A stretch of 64,000 bases of DNA from the NCBI GenBank assembly GCA_023953835.1, contig JAMLJB010000003.1:165630-229629 (forward strand). The letters run 5' to 3'. The stretch is from Rhizobiaceae bacterium. Its GTDB lineage: Bacteria > Pseudomonadota > Alphaproteobacteria > Rhizobiales > Rhizobiaceae. The notes beneath the pieces were generated by a model. It was not told the origin of the DNA, did no database searches, and saw only the letters and a list, made by a program, of their open reading frames with translations. How positions within the stretch are numbered: the stretch's first letter is position 1; each line of letters begins with the position of its first letter. The translations under genes were made by a program, and so were the position numbers. Positions 44,544-56,837 of the stretch are shown here, in pieces.

Positions 44544-45476
44544 ATGCGTGATGTTGCACATTTGAGAGATGTCGGGCCGCGCGACGGCCTGCAGATGGTC
44601 AAGACCATCCTCACCACCGATCAGAAGACCGAATGGTTCGCGGCGGCAGCAAGTGCGGGGATCGGTGAAATCGAGGTGACGTCGTTTGTTCCGCCCAAGC
44701 TCCTTCCGCAGTTCGCCGACGCGGAAGAGGTCGCGCGCCGGGCGGTCGGCATGAGGACTTTCAAGGCTGCGGCGCTGGTGCCGAACCGCAGAGGCGCCAA
44801 ACGCGCCCTGGCGTGCGGCCTCGATACGATCAACTTCGTCCTTTCCGCCAGCGAAGCTCACAATAAGGCGAATGTCGGCCGCACAACCGACAGCTCGCTC
44901 CGCGATTTTTCCGATGTCGTCGAGGCAAGGAATCTCAAGGCCGGCACCAAGCCGACGCTCGGAGGCTGCATCGCGACTGCATTCGGATGCACCATTCAGG
45001 GCGCCGTCGACGAAGCTCGTGTGGTCGAGATCGCGGCCAGACTCGCCGAGCTTGGAGCGGACGAAATTGTCGTGGCCGACACTGTCGGCTACGGCGATCC
45101 GGGTCAAGTGAAGCGCCTTCTGCGTTCAGTGATCGGCGCAGTCGCTCCGCTACCTGTGGCTTGCCATTTCCATGATACGCGCGGACTGGGTCTCGCCAAC
45201 GTCACTGCCGCGGTGGAAGCCGGGGTGAGAGCCTTCGACGCTTCGATCGGAGGCCTGGGCGGCTGTCCGTTCGCGCCCGGCGCCTCGGGCAACATCAATC
45301 TTGAAGACACGGCATTCCTGCTGAACCGGCTGGGCTTGGAAACCGGCATCGATATTGCCGGGGTCATTGCCCTCAGGCGGAAAATCGAAGGCTGGTTGCC
45401 GGAGGCGGAATTCGCCGGAGCGATCGCGAGGGCCGGGATGCCCAGAACCGACGTGGAGTTTGCCGATGCTCGCTGA
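44544..45476 (+). CDS. Hydroxymethylglutaryl-CoA lyase-type enzyme
   Basis: A 310-residue DRE-TIM lyase starting at ATG 44544. LRDVGPRDGLQMVK holds the catalytic Arg and metal-binding Asp, ACHFHDTRGLGLANV-type text the metal His pair (VACHFHDTRGLGLAN), and GLGGCPFAPGASGN the signature Cys loop. It would split HMG-CoA or a similar 3-hydroxy-3-alkyl acyl-CoA to acetyl-CoA and a keto acid. Its stop overlaps the next start by 11 bases. Confidence 0.9.
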   Translation: MRDVAHLRDVGPRDGLQMVKTILTTDQKTEWFAAAASAGIGEIEVTSFVPPKLLPQFADAEEVARRAVGMRTFKAAALVPNRRGAKRALACGLDTINFVLSASEAHNKANVGRTTDSSLRDFSDVVEARNLKAGTKPTLGGCIATAFGCTIQGAVDEARVVEIAARLAELGADEIVVADTVGYGDPGQVKRLLRSVIGAVAPLPVACHFHDTRGLGLANVTAAVEAGVRAFDASIGGLGGCPFAPGASGNINLEDTAFLLNRLGLETGIDIAGVIALRRKIEGWLPEAEFAGAIARAGMPRTDVEFADAR

Positions 45477-46662
45477 AAATGAACACGCAAATGCGCCGAT
45501 CTCGGTTGAGATGGGGAGAGATTTTCCGGAGCTGCGCGAAGGCGTGAAGCGCATCTGCGCAGGTTTCCCCAGCGAGTATTGGCGCAATCTGGACGAGGTT
45601 TCGGGTTATCCGACCAAGTTCGTCACCGCCCTCACCGAGGCGGGATATCTTGGGGCCCTGATACCGGAGGAGCTCGGCGGTTCCGGTCTTCCTCTGCGGG
45701 CTGCCGCGGTGATCCTGGAGGAAATCAACGCCAATGGATGCGTTGCCAGCCCTGCCCATGCCCAGATGTACATCATGGGCACACTTCTCAGGCATGGAAG
45801 CACCGAGCAGAAGGCCCGATATCTGCCTGCGATCGCCAGCGGCAAACTTCGACTTCAGGCGTTCGGAGTGACCGAGCCGACAAGCGGTTCCGATACGACG
45901 CAGCTGAAGACGCGCGCGGTCCTCGATGGCGACCGTTACGTCATCAACGGCCAGAAAGTCTGGACGTCCCGTGCCATGCACTCCGACCTGATGCTCCTGC
46001 TGGCTCGGACGACGCCGATCGACAAGGTCAAGAAGCGCTCGGACGGCCTTTCCGTGTTCATCGTCGACCTGCGGGAGGCGCGAGGTCACGGGCTGGAAAT
46101 AAAGCCGATCAAAGCGCTAATAAACCACAACACGACGGAAGTGTTTTTCGACAACCTGTCAGTACCCCGGGAAAACCTGATCGGCGAGGAAGGCCGCGGG
46201 TTCAAGTATATTCTCGATGGCATGAATGCCGAGCGCATCCTGGTGGCGTCCGAATGCGTGGGCGACGGCCGCTGGCTGCTGCACAAGGGGACGACATATG
46301 CCAAGGAGCGGGTAGTGTTCGGCCGACCCATCGGCCAGAACCAGGGCATCCAGTTCCCGCTGGCCCGCGCCCACGCCGAACTGGAGGCGGCCGACCTGAT
46401 GTGCCGCAAGGCCGCTGCACTGTTCGATGCCGGCCTGCCCTGCGGGGCCGAGGCCAACATCGCCAAGATGCTTGCGTCCGAGGCGACCTGGAAGGCGGCC
46501 GACACGACAATGCAGACCCATGGTGGGTTCGGCTTTGCCCAAGAATACGATATCGAAAGGAAATGGCGCGAAGTCCGTTTATACCAGACCGCGCCGATCT
46601 CGACGAATATGATCCTGGCCTATGTGGGGCAGCATATTCTGGGGCTGCCGCGATCCTATTGA
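45466..46662 (+). CDS. Acyl-CoA dehydrogenase 1
   Basis: A 398-residue flavoprotein. LQAFGVTEPTSGSDTTQLKT and YVINGQKVWTSRAMHSDLML bind FAD; TYAKERVVFGRPIGQNQGIQ and QTHGGFGFAQEYDIERKWRE follow. At the end, where many acyl-CoA dehydrogenases have a catalytic Glu in YEGTNQI, it reads TAPISTNMI, so the base must be elsewhere or differ. It would pass electrons to EtfBA. Confidence 0.9.
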   Translation: MLAENEHANAPISVEMGRDFPELREGVKRICAGFPSEYWRNLDEVSGYPTKFVTALTEAGYLGALIPEELGGSGLPLRAAAVILEEINANGCVASPAHAQMYIMGTLLRHGSTEQKARYLPAIASGKLRLQAFGVTEPTSGSDTTQLKTRAVLDGDRYVINGQKVWTSRAMHSDLMLLLARTTPIDKVKKRSDGLSVFIVDLREARGHGLEIKPIKALINHNTTEVFFDNLSVPRENLIGEEGRGFKYILDGMNAERILVASECVGDGRWLLHKGTTYAKERVVFGRPIGQNQGIQFPLARAHAELEAADLMCRKAAALFDAGLPCGAEANIAKMLASEATWKAADTTMQTHGGFGFAQEYDIERKWREVRLYQTAPISTNMILAYVGQHILGLPRSY

Positions 46663-46699
46663 AGTGTTTGCCCGCCAGGGCCAATCGGGAGGACAATTG

Positions 46700-47518
46700 G
46701 TGTTCGAACGCTATTCACACTACACACGCCTGAAATTCGACATGCCCGCGCCTCGTGTGCTGCGCGTGGCGCTGAACACCGATACGCCCCTCAACCTGAT
46801 GGATTCGGCGCTGCATCGCGAGGTGGGCGAGATCTGGCGCGATATCGAGGCGGACGAGAGCGTTTCAGCAGTCATCTTGACCGGCAACGACAAAGCGTTC
46901 TCCGCCGGCGGCGACCTTCGTCGGCATTCGGCCGTTCCCAGCTTCGAGGAGCGGATGGCGATGATGAAGGAAGCCCACAACATCGTCTACAATATGATCA
47001 ACTTTCCAAAGCCGATTGTCACCGCGATCAGGGGATGGGCGGTCGGCGCCGGCCTGGCCTGTGCGCTGCTCGGGGACATAACCATCGCCGCGAAGGATGC
47101 GAAGCTGCGCGATGGCCACGCCAAGCTGGGAGTCGCCGCCGGAGACCATGCGGCGATCATCTGGCCGCTTCTATGCGGCATGGCGAAGGCCAAGTACTAT
47201 CTCCTGCTTTGCGAAACCATAACCGGTCAGGAAGCCGAACGGATCGGGCTGATTTCACTCGCGGTGGAGAGTGACGAACTGGACGAGCGCTCGATCGCGG
47301 TCGCGTCCCGCCTAGCGCAAAGTTCCCCTCTGGCCATGCGCACCATCAAATCCTCGATGAACAATTGGCTGCGTCAGGCCGGCCCGATCTTCGACCACTC
47401 CCTCGCACTGGAAGTCATGAGCTTCTTCGGACCTGACTATGCCGAGGGAAAGGCGGCGATACTGGAAAAACGCGAACCCGACTATTACCGGAGCCAGGCC
47501 GAAAGCACCGTCTCCTAG
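46700..47518 (+). CDS. Crotonase family protein lacking both Glu
   Basis: A 272-residue protein. GTG 46700, six bases after GGGAGGA, is the likely start. The oxyanion-hole regions are DKAFSAGGDLRRHS and GWAVGAGLACALLGD, so the first Glu is Ala; the second region reads DGHAKLGVAAGDHAAIIWPL. This AAGDHAAIIWPLL subgroup is common but its chemistry is poorly known; CoA-ester binding is likely kept. It follows the dehydrogenase in the O13 unit. Confidence 0.82.
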   Translation: MFERYSHYTRLKFDMPAPRVLRVALNTDTPLNLMDSALHREVGEIWRDIEADESVSAVILTGNDKAFSAGGDLRRHSAVPSFEERMAMMKEAHNIVYNMINFPKPIVTAIRGWAVGAGLACALLGDITIAAKDAKLRDGHAKLGVAAGDHAAIIWPLLCGMAKAKYYLLLCETITGQEAERIGLISLAVESDELDERSIAVASRLAQSSPLAMRTIKSSMNNWLRQAGPIFDHSLALEVMSFFGPDYAEGKAAILEKREPDYYRSQAESTVS

Positions 47519-47611
47519 GAATTCTCGCCCGGCGCGTCAGCATCCGCCAGATATGCGTCGCAGAACAGCCGCAGCACGGCAGACCAGGAGCGCCTAACTG
47601 CCACTTCGATA

Positions 47612-47621
47612 GAAACGTTTC
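47612..47621. promoter_or_regulatory. LacI-type operator O14
   Basis: Perfect palindrome GAAACGTTTC 114 bases before the acyl-CoA dehydrogenase 2 start. No strong promoter boxes are visible beside it. It is the last copy before the right relic region. Confidence 0.65.
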
Positions 47622-47734
47622 AAATTTGGCGTGGCGCGTGCTCGGTCGTCGGATTTTGCGGGTGGCCCTGCTGCTCTTCAACCGGGCCCGCCGCGGCCTG
47701 CCCATCTGTTCGATATTTCCTTAGGAGGTCTTCC

Positions 47735-48892
47735 ATGATGTTCAGTCTCTCAAGCGAGCAGCGCTTGATCCAGGAATCGATGGCGAAGCTCGTTGCCCGG
47801 GACATCGAGCCGGTCCTCAAGAGCCATCCCACGCATGAGCCTTTGCCGAAAGAGCCGATGCGGAAGATCCTCGAGCTTCTGGCAAGTCAGGGGCTCACCT
47901 GCGCGCGGATGTCGGAAGCCGAGGGCGGCTCGGGGCTGTCGGCCATGACGATGGGGCTGATGTTCGAGCAACTGCCTCCCGTGGTCGCCATGTGCCTGAT
48001 GAGTCACGAGGTGACGATCCATCGCATCTTCATGGAGAGCAGCCCCGAGCAGCGGGAACGTCTTCTTCCCGACCTGATTTCGGCACGTAAGATCGCCTGC
48101 ACCGGAACCACCGAACCCGGCGGCGGCTCGAATTCGCACGCTATCAGCACCAGGGCCAAGCGGTCGGGAGAACATGTCGTCATCAACGGGCGCAAGATGT
48201 GGATTACGAATGCGGCCATCTGCGATGTGATGAATGTCACTGCCTCGCTCGGTACCCGCAGCGATGGGCAGAACGAAATCATCCGCGTCGCGGTCGATCG
48301 TGCGGAATCGCCGTTTGAAACAGACACGATTCCCGTGCTGGGATTGCAGCAGGGCCATTTGGGCGAGGTCAATTTCGACGATTGCACTGCGTTCAGCCGG
48401 AACACGCTCGGTTCGGTCGGCGACGCGCCGCGAATCCTGACGCTGACGTGGCTGATCAACCGCGCGATCTACGGGCTGATTGCCGTTCATCTCGCACAGA
48501 AGGCTCTGGACGCGGCCTTGGTGTATGCCAAGGAGCGTCACCAGTTCGGGCGACCAATCGGAGGCTTCCAGCTCATTCAGGAAGCCCTGTCTGAAATCGC
48601 GACTGCGGTCACGACCAGCCGGGTTCTTTGCTATCATGCGCTCGCGTGCATCGATAATGGCGAACGCGCCAACCAGGTTTCGGCGATGGCAAAGAGATAT
48701 TCTATCGCGCAGAGCCAAAAGGCCATCACCCTGGCTATGGAGATTCACGGCGCCATGGGCATCAGTCGCGAGGTCGGGCTGGAGCAGCTCTATCGGGACG
48801 TAAGGATGCTGCCGATACCCGACGGCACCAACCAGATCTTAACCCTCATTGAGGGTCGCGAATTGACCGGTCTACCCGCCTTCCGGGGGTAG
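47735..48892 (+). CDS. Acyl-CoA dehydrogenase 2
   Basis: A 385-residue protein. GGAGG precedes the ATG. CTGTTEPGGGSNSHAISTRA and VVINGRKMWITNAAICDVMN bind FAD; KERHQFGRPIGGFQLIQEAL and MEIHGAMGISREVGLEQLYR follow. The C-terminal motif reads IPDGTNQI, with Asp in the place of the usual catalytic Glu of YEGTNQI. The gene is followed by pyruvate carboxylase after 83 bases. Confidence 0.9.
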   Translation: MMFSLSSEQRLIQESMAKLVARDIEPVLKSHPTHEPLPKEPMRKILELLASQGLTCARMSEAEGGSGLSAMTMGLMFEQLPPVVAMCLMSHEVTIHRIFMESSPEQRERLLPDLISARKIACTGTTEPGGGSNSHAISTRAKRSGEHVVINGRKMWITNAAICDVMNVTASLGTRSDGQNEIIRVAVDRAESPFETDTIPVLGLQQGHLGEVNFDDCTAFSRNTLGSVGDAPRILTLTWLINRAIYGLIAVHLAQKALDAALVYAKERHQFGRPIGGFQLIQEALSEIATAVTTSRVLCYHALACIDNGERANQVSAMAKRYSIAQSQKAITLAMEIHGAMGISREVGLEQLYRDVRMLPIPDGTNQILTLIEGRELTGLPAFRG

Positions 48893-48975
48893 GTCGTTGC
48901 TTGGCTCCGAATTCTCATCACGTTGCGGACTCGGGCGACGAGTCTGCAATTGTGAATGATGTTCCTTGGGATGCA

Positions 48976-52437
<3,462 letters not shown>

Positions 52438-52479
52438 GATCAAAGACCTCATGATTGACCGGACTGAGAGACCGCTACG

Positions 52480-52865
52480 CAAACTTGGTTCCAGCGACTG
52501 ATTGACCTGACATCGGCTTCTTCGTCTGAGGCATCGCTGAAAGGCTCTCTATCAGGACTTGTTCGCGAGCTTGGGTTCGACTGCTATGCCTATCTCAATG
52601 TCCAACCGGTCCGAACCTACGCCATGTCCAACTATCCCGCGGAGTGGCAGGTTCGCTACCTATCTCGTGGATACACGCATATCGACCCCCGTCGTTGCGT
52701 CAGCGCGGGCAAGATTGGAAGCCTTCACGTGGGAGGCAGGTAGGCCAAGACAAGCGTCCTCAAAGGCGGTGAGAGTATTCTACAAGGAAGCGGGCGACTT
52801 TGGCATCAGCTCAGGCATTAGCATCCCGGTCAGAACTCCGTTCGGACTGACCTTGCCCCTAAGTT
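52480..52865 (+). pseudogene. TraR-like (LuxR family) autoinducer-binding domain remnant
   Basis: From 52480 the codons read WFQRLIDLTSA, GFDCYAYLNVQPVRTYAMSN, YPAEWQVRYLSRGYTHIDP; after one extra C in the run 52686-52690 the frame changes to VVASARARLEAFTWEAG and YKEAGDFGISSGISIPVRT. This is the TraR/LuxR lactone-binding domain (Tyr, Trp and Asp of the pocket: YAYLN, EW, DP). There is no start codon and the DNA-binding half is gone, cut by an IS3 end. It probably once regulated conjugation. Confidence 0.75.
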
Positions 52866-53120
52866 TTATCCAATTTTGAGTTCGCTCCAGCGGTTTTGGG
52901 TTGCTGTATTTGGGGCGGTGGCGGCGGGTTGCCGTGCGGAGCCATTTCGGCTGCGCAGCACCACATCACGTCGCGGGTTGATGGTCTGAGCGAACTCGGC
53001 GGTTGTCAGCCAGCCGAGGCCGGAGTGCGGGCGGTGATCGTTGTAATCGCTGCGCCAGTATGAAAGCGCTGATCGGGCATGGGGCAGTGACGAGAAGAGG
53101 GTTTCATTCAGAAGGCGTAG
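52866..53120 (-). pseudogene. IS3-family OrfB C-terminal fragment
   Basis: The minus strand reads LLNETLFSSLPHARSALSYW, SDYNDHRPHSGLGWLTTAEF and ends NRWSELKIG, a typical IS3/IS407-group end. The catalytic core upstream is absent. It directly abuts the TraR remnant, so this element end probably cut that gene. Confidence 0.65.
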
Positions 53121-53537
53121 TCGGGGCTTCGGTTCCGGAGACGCCGGCTCTACGCAGGCCTGGATGTGTCGCTTGAGCTGACAAACATGTGCGTCGTCGA
53201 TGGCGATGGTCGTCGTTGGCCAGTTCTCGCTGCTGCTTCCAGGACATAGGACGTGTTGGTTCATCAGATGCGCGACAGCTCAGGGTTCATGTCGATTAGG
53301 CGAATGACGGCCGGCGGTCACCTTTGCTGTGATGGACCGCGTGCGCGGGGAATTCCTCTACCGAATTGGTTACGAGCATTTGCTGCATCCGGCGAGGGAC
53401 TTCGTTAGCAATTTTCCTCAGAACAATCAGCGCTGGTGTCTCAATGGGCCCGGCATGGCTTCCCGTTCAAATCGCGCTGCATTCCAAGTTGCTCGAATAA
53501 AAGTGGTCCATGAAATGACTGACACCTCGCGCTCGAT
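53121..53537. other. Stretch between relics and cluster 3, no gene supported
   Basis: Short frames exist on both strands but none has a ribosome site or a family pattern. It is likely more insertion-sequence or regulator debris. Confidence 0.4.
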
Positions 53538-54215
53538 TTAGTCATCCTTCATTTCCTCAACGAAGTCGCGCAGGAAATCCGCCGCCTCAGCGCGTCCTTT
53601 GGGTAGGCACATTGCCTGTTGGACCAGCAGGAAATGATCGCTCAAGACCCGCAGTTCCGGGTTGCCTTCGGCGTATCCAGCAAGCTGTTGACGCCCCCCG
53701 GCAAGCGCATCAAGGCCCAGTTCTCTGAAAAGCGTGAGCGAGGTTGCCCCGGTGTCGCCCTGCGCGCGGACCAGTTCAGCGTTCCGGACCAGTTTAGTAA
53801 GATGCTGATCGATCGCCGAGCCTTGGCTCACCGCGATCCGTACGCCTCGCCTGTCCACATCCCCTACCGTCCGGAAGGTCGACGCCGTCGCGACCAAATA
53901 GGTGCCTTCGATGGTCATGTAGGGCGCGGTGAAATCGAGGTTCGCGGCGCGCGCAGGATCGATCGCCAAGAATGCAACGTCCCAAAGGTCCTGACCCAGC
54001 GCACGAAGGATCTCGCCTGCGGTGCCGAAGCTGACCATGTCAAGGGACAGATCGAGACGGCGGGCGAGTTCCTTCGCGAGCGTGACGCCCTTGCCGCGCA
54101 GCAAGCCGGTGGATGGATCGCGCACCACCAGCATGACGTTCGCCAGATTTAACGCGACGCGCAGCCGCCCATGCGGGGCGAACTGCCGGGAAAGTTCGGC
54201 TTTCTGAGTGGTCAC
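53538..54215 (-). CDS. Solute-binding-protein-like (SBP_bac_3 type) protein without signal peptide
   Basis: A 225-residue protein. GRLRVALNLANVMLVVRDPS and RGKGVTLAKELARRLDLSL are the first lobe of a type 3 ABC solute-binding protein; FLAIDPARAANLDFTAPYM and GVRIAVSQGSAIDQHL follow. The first 12 residues are polar and there is no signal peptide or lipobox. Such cytosolic forms exist beside catabolic genes; role unknown. It lies 97 bases downstream of the NTF2-like gene and may share its promoter. Confidence 0.75.
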   Translation of the reverse strand: MTTQKAELSRQFAPHGRLRVALNLANVMLVVRDPSTGLLRGKGVTLAKELARRLDLSLDMVSFGTAGEILRALGQDLWDVAFLAIDPARAANLDFTAPYMTIEGTYLVATASTFRTVGDVDRRGVRIAVSQGSAIDQHLTKLVRNAELVRAQGDTGATSLTLFRELGLDALAGGRQQLAGYAEGNPELRVLSDHFLLVQQAMCLPKGRAEAADFLRDFVEEMKDD

Positions 54216-54311
54216 CGGTTCCTCCTCGACCTACCTTTTGGCGTGGCCCCAACCTTGTTGCTCAGCGCCCTTGTCAGCGAGGATGGAAAACTATCGACAA
54301 GACACCGCCCG

Positions 54312-54773
54312 CTAGCGCGACGCGTCGAGCACGGGATTGGTAGTCGCTATCCCGCCCTCGAACCAGGATTCGAACTTCCGGTGACTGCACAGCCAACCCT
54401 CATCGAGGCGCTGGCAGCGATCGGTCATCATAGCCACCAAGATCGGCGCATGCGTTGGAAGCACCGGCACGCCGTCGGCGGCGTAGAGCTGCAGATACCA
54501 GGTGCATAGGGCCTCCGCGGGGCCAAGAAGCTCAGCGCGGAAATTGCTGACCAAATGGACGGCGGTTCTGGCGCCCCGGTCCTCGCGCCACCTGTAGAAC
54601 TTCGCGATCTGCTCGCGGCCGCGGTAGCTCGCCTGCGAACCCTCGAACAGGGCGTCTTCCGTATAGTAGCTGGCGGCATTGCGACCCCAATTAGTATCGA
54701 CGTCGTGCCAGTAGTCGACAAGCAGCGTGTGCAGCTCCCAACTGGTCCACAAGCGTTCCTGGGTCAGCGACAT
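54312..54773 (-). CDS. NTF2-like (SnoaL-type) protein
   Basis: A 153-residue protein; ATG 54773 follows GGGAGGGATATGAA. VDYWHDVDTNWGRNAASYYT and GREQIAKFYRWREDRGART give the cone-shaped fold of SnoaL and Rieske beta subunits. It might be an isomerase, hydratase or small subunit; nothing shows which. A GntR-type palindrome lies 100 bases upstream. Confidence 0.7.
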   Translation of the reverse strand: MSLTQERLWTSWELHTLLVDYWHDVDTNWGRNAASYYTEDALFEGSQASYRGREQIAKFYRWREDRGARTAVHLVSNFRAELLGPAEALCTWYLQLYAADGVPVLPTHAPILVAMMTDRCQRLDEGWLCSHRKFESWFEGGIATTNPVLDASR

Positions 54774-54872
54774 TTCATATCCCTCCCGCCGATACGCGCA
54801 GCCATTTCGACATGTCCCAGACCGTCGTCGGCCTTCCGATGCCGATCGGCGCGGAAGGGAGATGGCCGCAAA

Positions 54873-54891
54873 ATTATTAATATTCAATAAT
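54873..54891. promoter_or_regulatory. AT-rich palindrome G1, probable GntR site
   Basis: ATTATTAATATTCAATAAT is nearly self-complementary and sits before the leftward NTF2-like gene, in very GC-rich surroundings. Confidence 0.55.
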
Positions 54892-55060
54892 CGCGCGGGA
54901 GGTGATTTGCAATGGCGGAGGGCGAAGTGGCTTCGCGCGAGATGCCCCAAAAGCGCGGTGATCGGCAACGCATGACAGCACGGGATCGGGTGCAGTATTA
55001 CTCGTCATCCGCTGTTTCGACTTCAATGGGTGTTTGTCAAACTCGCCTCGCTATGGCAGG

Positions 55061-55076
55061 ATAATTCATTATTAAT
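55061..55076. promoter_or_regulatory. AT-rich palindrome G2, probable GntR site
   Basis: ATAATTCATTATTAAT, 15 bases before the GntR gene start; it would allow self-regulation. Confidence 0.5.
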
Positions 55077-55090
55077 TCTACAGGTTCCGG

Positions 55091-55828
55091 GTGAGCACCT
55101 CTCGTTCCAAGACCAGCGACAACGGGCGCGCCGCAAGGCCGGCCGCCCCAAAAACGTCTGCCAAGAGCGGCCCTCCCTTGGCAGCGGAGAGCCATCGTTT
55201 CTCGCGGCCGGGGTGGCTTTCGGACATCCTTCGCCAGCGCATTCTCGACGGGAAGTATCAGCCCGGCGAACGGATTCTGGAGGCGGAGTTGAGGTCGGAG
55301 TTCGGCTTTTCGAACGGCCCGATTCGCGAGGCTCTTCAGACGATCGTCGCGGAGGGGTTGGCGGAACGCCAACCTTACCGCGGCATATGGGTGAGATCGC
55401 TCACAGATGCGCAGATCGTCGAGATGTTCCAGGTTCGAACCGCGCTTCTGGAGTATGCGGCGGAACTTGCGGCCCGGCGCTGTACGCCCGAAATGGTCGA
55501 GAGCGGCAAAGAGTTGCTTGCACGCATCGATGACTGGTTCGACAGGCTGGGCGAGTCCGGACATCCCGAATTCCACGGCAGCTTGTCCAGATGGCTGGTC
55601 GACGCCACCGGCAATGCGGCTCTGCGCGGCATCTGGGATACGACGATGCTCAGCACGCTTGTCTATGTCAATGCGTCCTTGACCAGGAGTCCGAGCCAGA
55701 AGGCCCGCAAAATGGTCCGGCAGGTGATCGAATATGTCTGCAAAGGCGACACGGCGCGCGCCCGTTCCGCGACACGGGCGCTGACGCAGCAGATACTCGC
55801 CGGCCTGCGGATAAAAGGCACCATTTGA
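55091..55828 (+). CDS. GntR-family regulator with FCD domain
   Basis: A 245-residue protein from GTG 55091. After a basic tail of about 40 residues comes the winged helix (LRQRILDGKYQPGERILEAE, FGFSNGPIREALQTIVAEGL) and an all-helical FCD effector domain with EYAAELAARRCTPEMVE and conserved His/Asp positions for metal and ligand. It is the only regulator in the right-hand cluster and is divergent from the NTF2 unit and convergent with the hydrolase gene. Confidence 0.88.
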   Translation: MSTSRSKTSDNGRAARPAAPKTSAKSGPPLAAESHRFSRPGWLSDILRQRILDGKYQPGERILEAELRSEFGFSNGPIREALQTIVAEGLAERQPYRGIWVRSLTDAQIVEMFQVRTALLEYAAELAARRCTPEMVESGKELLARIDDWFDRLGESGHPEFHGSLSRWLVDATGNAALRGIWDTTMLSTLVYVNASLTRSPSQKARKMVRQVIEYVCKGDTARARSATRALTQQILAGLRIKGTI

Positions 55829-55856
55829 AGCGGTCCTTACACGCGTGCCGAGCTAG

Positions 55857-56825
55857 TCAGGCGGCGTCACTGAACTGTCGCCTTATGCAATCGTCCAGCC
55901 AGCCAAGGTCCTCCGCTAAAGCAGGAATCCTCTGATACCAGGTGTGGGAGCCGTGGAGCATTCCACGCATGTAGCGCAGCTCGCAGCGCGCATTCGCCTC
56001 CCGCAGCCGACGCTCGAACAGGGCTGCGTCATCCGCCATGGGATCGCGCTCGGCCGCGAGCATGATCGTATGCGGCCAGTTGTCCGGCAGCGAGTGCCTG
56101 ACAGCGCAAAGTTCCGGATGCGCAAGATCCATCCCGCTCGGGACATACAGGTCCCTGAAGTCGGCGAGTTGCGAGGTCTCCTGGGCATAGCCGGTGCGAT
56201 ATAGCGCGTAGGATGGCGAGGACAGGCTCAGGTCGAGCCAAGGGCTCAGCAGCACCAAGGCTGAGGGCAGCGGCTGATCCAGCTCGATCAGGCGGCGCAC
56301 TGCCGCGACCGTAGCGCCTGCGCCGGCGCTGACTCCCAGGACCAAGACCGGTCCCGCCGGCAGTCCGGCCCGGCCGGCCATTACGGCCTGGATGGCATCG
56401 TGCGTGTCCTCGATCGCGGCAGGCCATTGGTGCTCGGGTGCCAGCCGGTAGCTGATCGAGACGACGTTGGCGGGGAGACTCGATGCCAGACGCCGCGCCT
56501 CCGCATCCACCTCGTCCAGCCCGCCGACCACGTAGCCGCCGCCATGTACATAGATCAGCGTCGGCAGGTCGCCTGCGGCGTCCGGCTTGTAGAAACGGGC
56601 CGGCCGCCGGCCGTGGCCAAGATCGAGCACGATGTCGCGCACGTCGGCGACCGCGGGCGGCGCGCCGGTCAGCTTGACGGTGGCGAGCCAACGGAAAGAC
56701 TCCCTGCCCTGTACAACGTTATCCGCTCGCCATGCCGGAATTCCGGCACGCCGCGCCTGATCACCGACCAACTGGATATGGGCGGCATAGGCCTGCGGAT
56801 GGATGTCTTTGTCGGGGCGGGACAT
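55857..56825 (-). CDS. Alpha/beta-hydrolase, HSL/esterase family
   Basis: A 322-residue protein with HGGGYVVGG (oxyanion hole, about residues 93-101), the nucleophile in GVSAGAGA at about 164, an Asp in ERDPMADD and a His in GMLHGSHTW. It would hydrolyse esters or lactones of the substrate. The SDR gene ends 13 bases before its start. Confidence 0.88.
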   Translation of the reverse strand: MSRPDKDIHPQAYAAHIQLVGDQARRAGIPAWRADNVVQGRESFRWLATVKLTGAPPAVADVRDIVLDLGHGRRPARFYKPDAAGDLPTLIYVHGGGYVVGGLDEVDAEARRLASSLPANVVSISYRLAPEHQWPAAIEDTHDAIQAVMAGRAGLPAGPVLVLGVSAGAGATVAAVRRLIELDQPLPSALVLLSPWLDLSLSSPSYALYRTGYAQETSQLADFRDLYVPSGMDLAHPELCAVRHSLPDNWPHTIMLAAERDPMADDAALFERRLREANARCELRYMRGMLHGSHTWYQRIPALAEDLGWLDDCIRRQFSDAA

Positions 56826-56837
56826 CCTGCGCTCCGG

